A DNA stretch of 64,000 bases. Origin: DASZIT01 sp036268775 (GTDB lineage: Bacteria; Actinomycetota; Acidimicrobiia; Acidimicrobiales; RAAP-2). Below the pieces are notes generated by a model. The model had not been told where the DNA came from, did not search any database, and saw only the letters and a list, made by a program, of their open reading frames with translations. Made by a program: the position numbers and the translations under genes. Each line of letters begins with the position of its first letter. Positions within the stretch are counted from its first letter, which is position 1. Of this stretch, positions 63,893 to 64,000 are shown piece by piece. The stretch covers positions 62,001 through 126,000 of the forward strand of contig DATATM010000031.1 of NCBI GenBank assembly GCA_036268775.1, in the 5' to 3' direction.

Positions 63893-64000
63893 ATGGAAAC
63901 AATTGTGGTTGCCGGGGGTTTGTACAGCCAGGCCGCCGGGTATCGCGAGGCCGAGATGTTCCAGAAGCTGCTGTTCGCATTGGACGACACCGAGAGGAGC
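63893..64000 (+). CDS. start of an unidentified gene, cut by window edge
   Basis: An ATG at 63893 opens 36 codons to the right edge (beginning METIVVAGGLYSQAAGYREA). It has a hydrophobic strand, a Gly-Gly turn and a helix. There is too little to name a family. It is divergent from the amidotransferase across 143 bp. Confidence 0.4.
   Translation, partial: METIVVAGGLYSQAAGYREAEMFQKLLFALDDTERS

Overview
The window is high-GC actinobacterial DNA. Three things point to the class Acidimicrobiia or a close relative: a secreted protein ending in a GYWLVASDGG-type module, a DUF222/HNH gene, and many transcription units with an actinobacterial leaderless layout, in which a TAnnnT box lies 6-9 nt before an ATG or GTG start. 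The taxonomy is inferred from gene content only. I saw no tRNA, rRNA, CRISPR array or insertion sequence.

Layout. (1) 2-1426: 3' part of recA, cut by the window edge, with most of an intein bearing a LAGLIDADG endonuclease. (2) 1632-3960: secreted SapM-like phosphatase and a mycothiol-dependent-type DinB protein. (3) 3979-26605: a 22-kb cell-envelope island. It holds five paralogous polytopic membrane proteins sharing a TCGCxD loop motif and a C-terminal Cys pair, three other GT-C-like membrane proteins, three OafA-type acyltransferases (two with SGNH domains) and a Tat-exported dimethylformamidase-like protein. Two arms diverge at about 13.4 kb. (4) 26819-32827: NTF2-like protein, a divergent pair of regulatory citrate synthases (CBS-fused and HTH-fused), an SDR and an alkylglycerone-phosphate-synthase-like oxidase. 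(5) 32835-36722: old-yellow-enzyme homologue, DUF222/HNH protein, Cys-rich small protein, TetR regulator. (6) 36957-50131: phosphate block. It holds an OmpR-type response regulator, pstSCAB, an iron/phosphonate-type ABC importer with an FTR1-like membrane protein, and a GH5 hydrolase. Three promoters in this block carry 11-bp direct repeats containing GTTyACCT, read here as PHO boxes, and a weaker copy precedes the phosphatase at 3056. (7) 50185-56990: secreted FN3/IPT protein, MoxR ATPase, a rare DUF58-transglutaminase fusion and a small membrane protein. (8) 57173-64000: nitrogen/amino-acid catabolism genes (threonine aldolase, VOC protein, zinc dehydrogenase, APC permease, M24 hydrolase, XRE-cupin regulator, class I glutamine amidotransferase) and one partial gene.

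How it fits together. The envelope island looks like a surface-glycan or glycolipid assembly and acylation locus that I cannot match to a described pathway. The phosphate block looks like a PhoP-type regulon with its own regulator, high-affinity uptake, a second importer and secreted hydrolases. The citrate synthase pair appears to be a regulated metabolic switch. Function assignments rest on motifs read by eye. No database search was possible.
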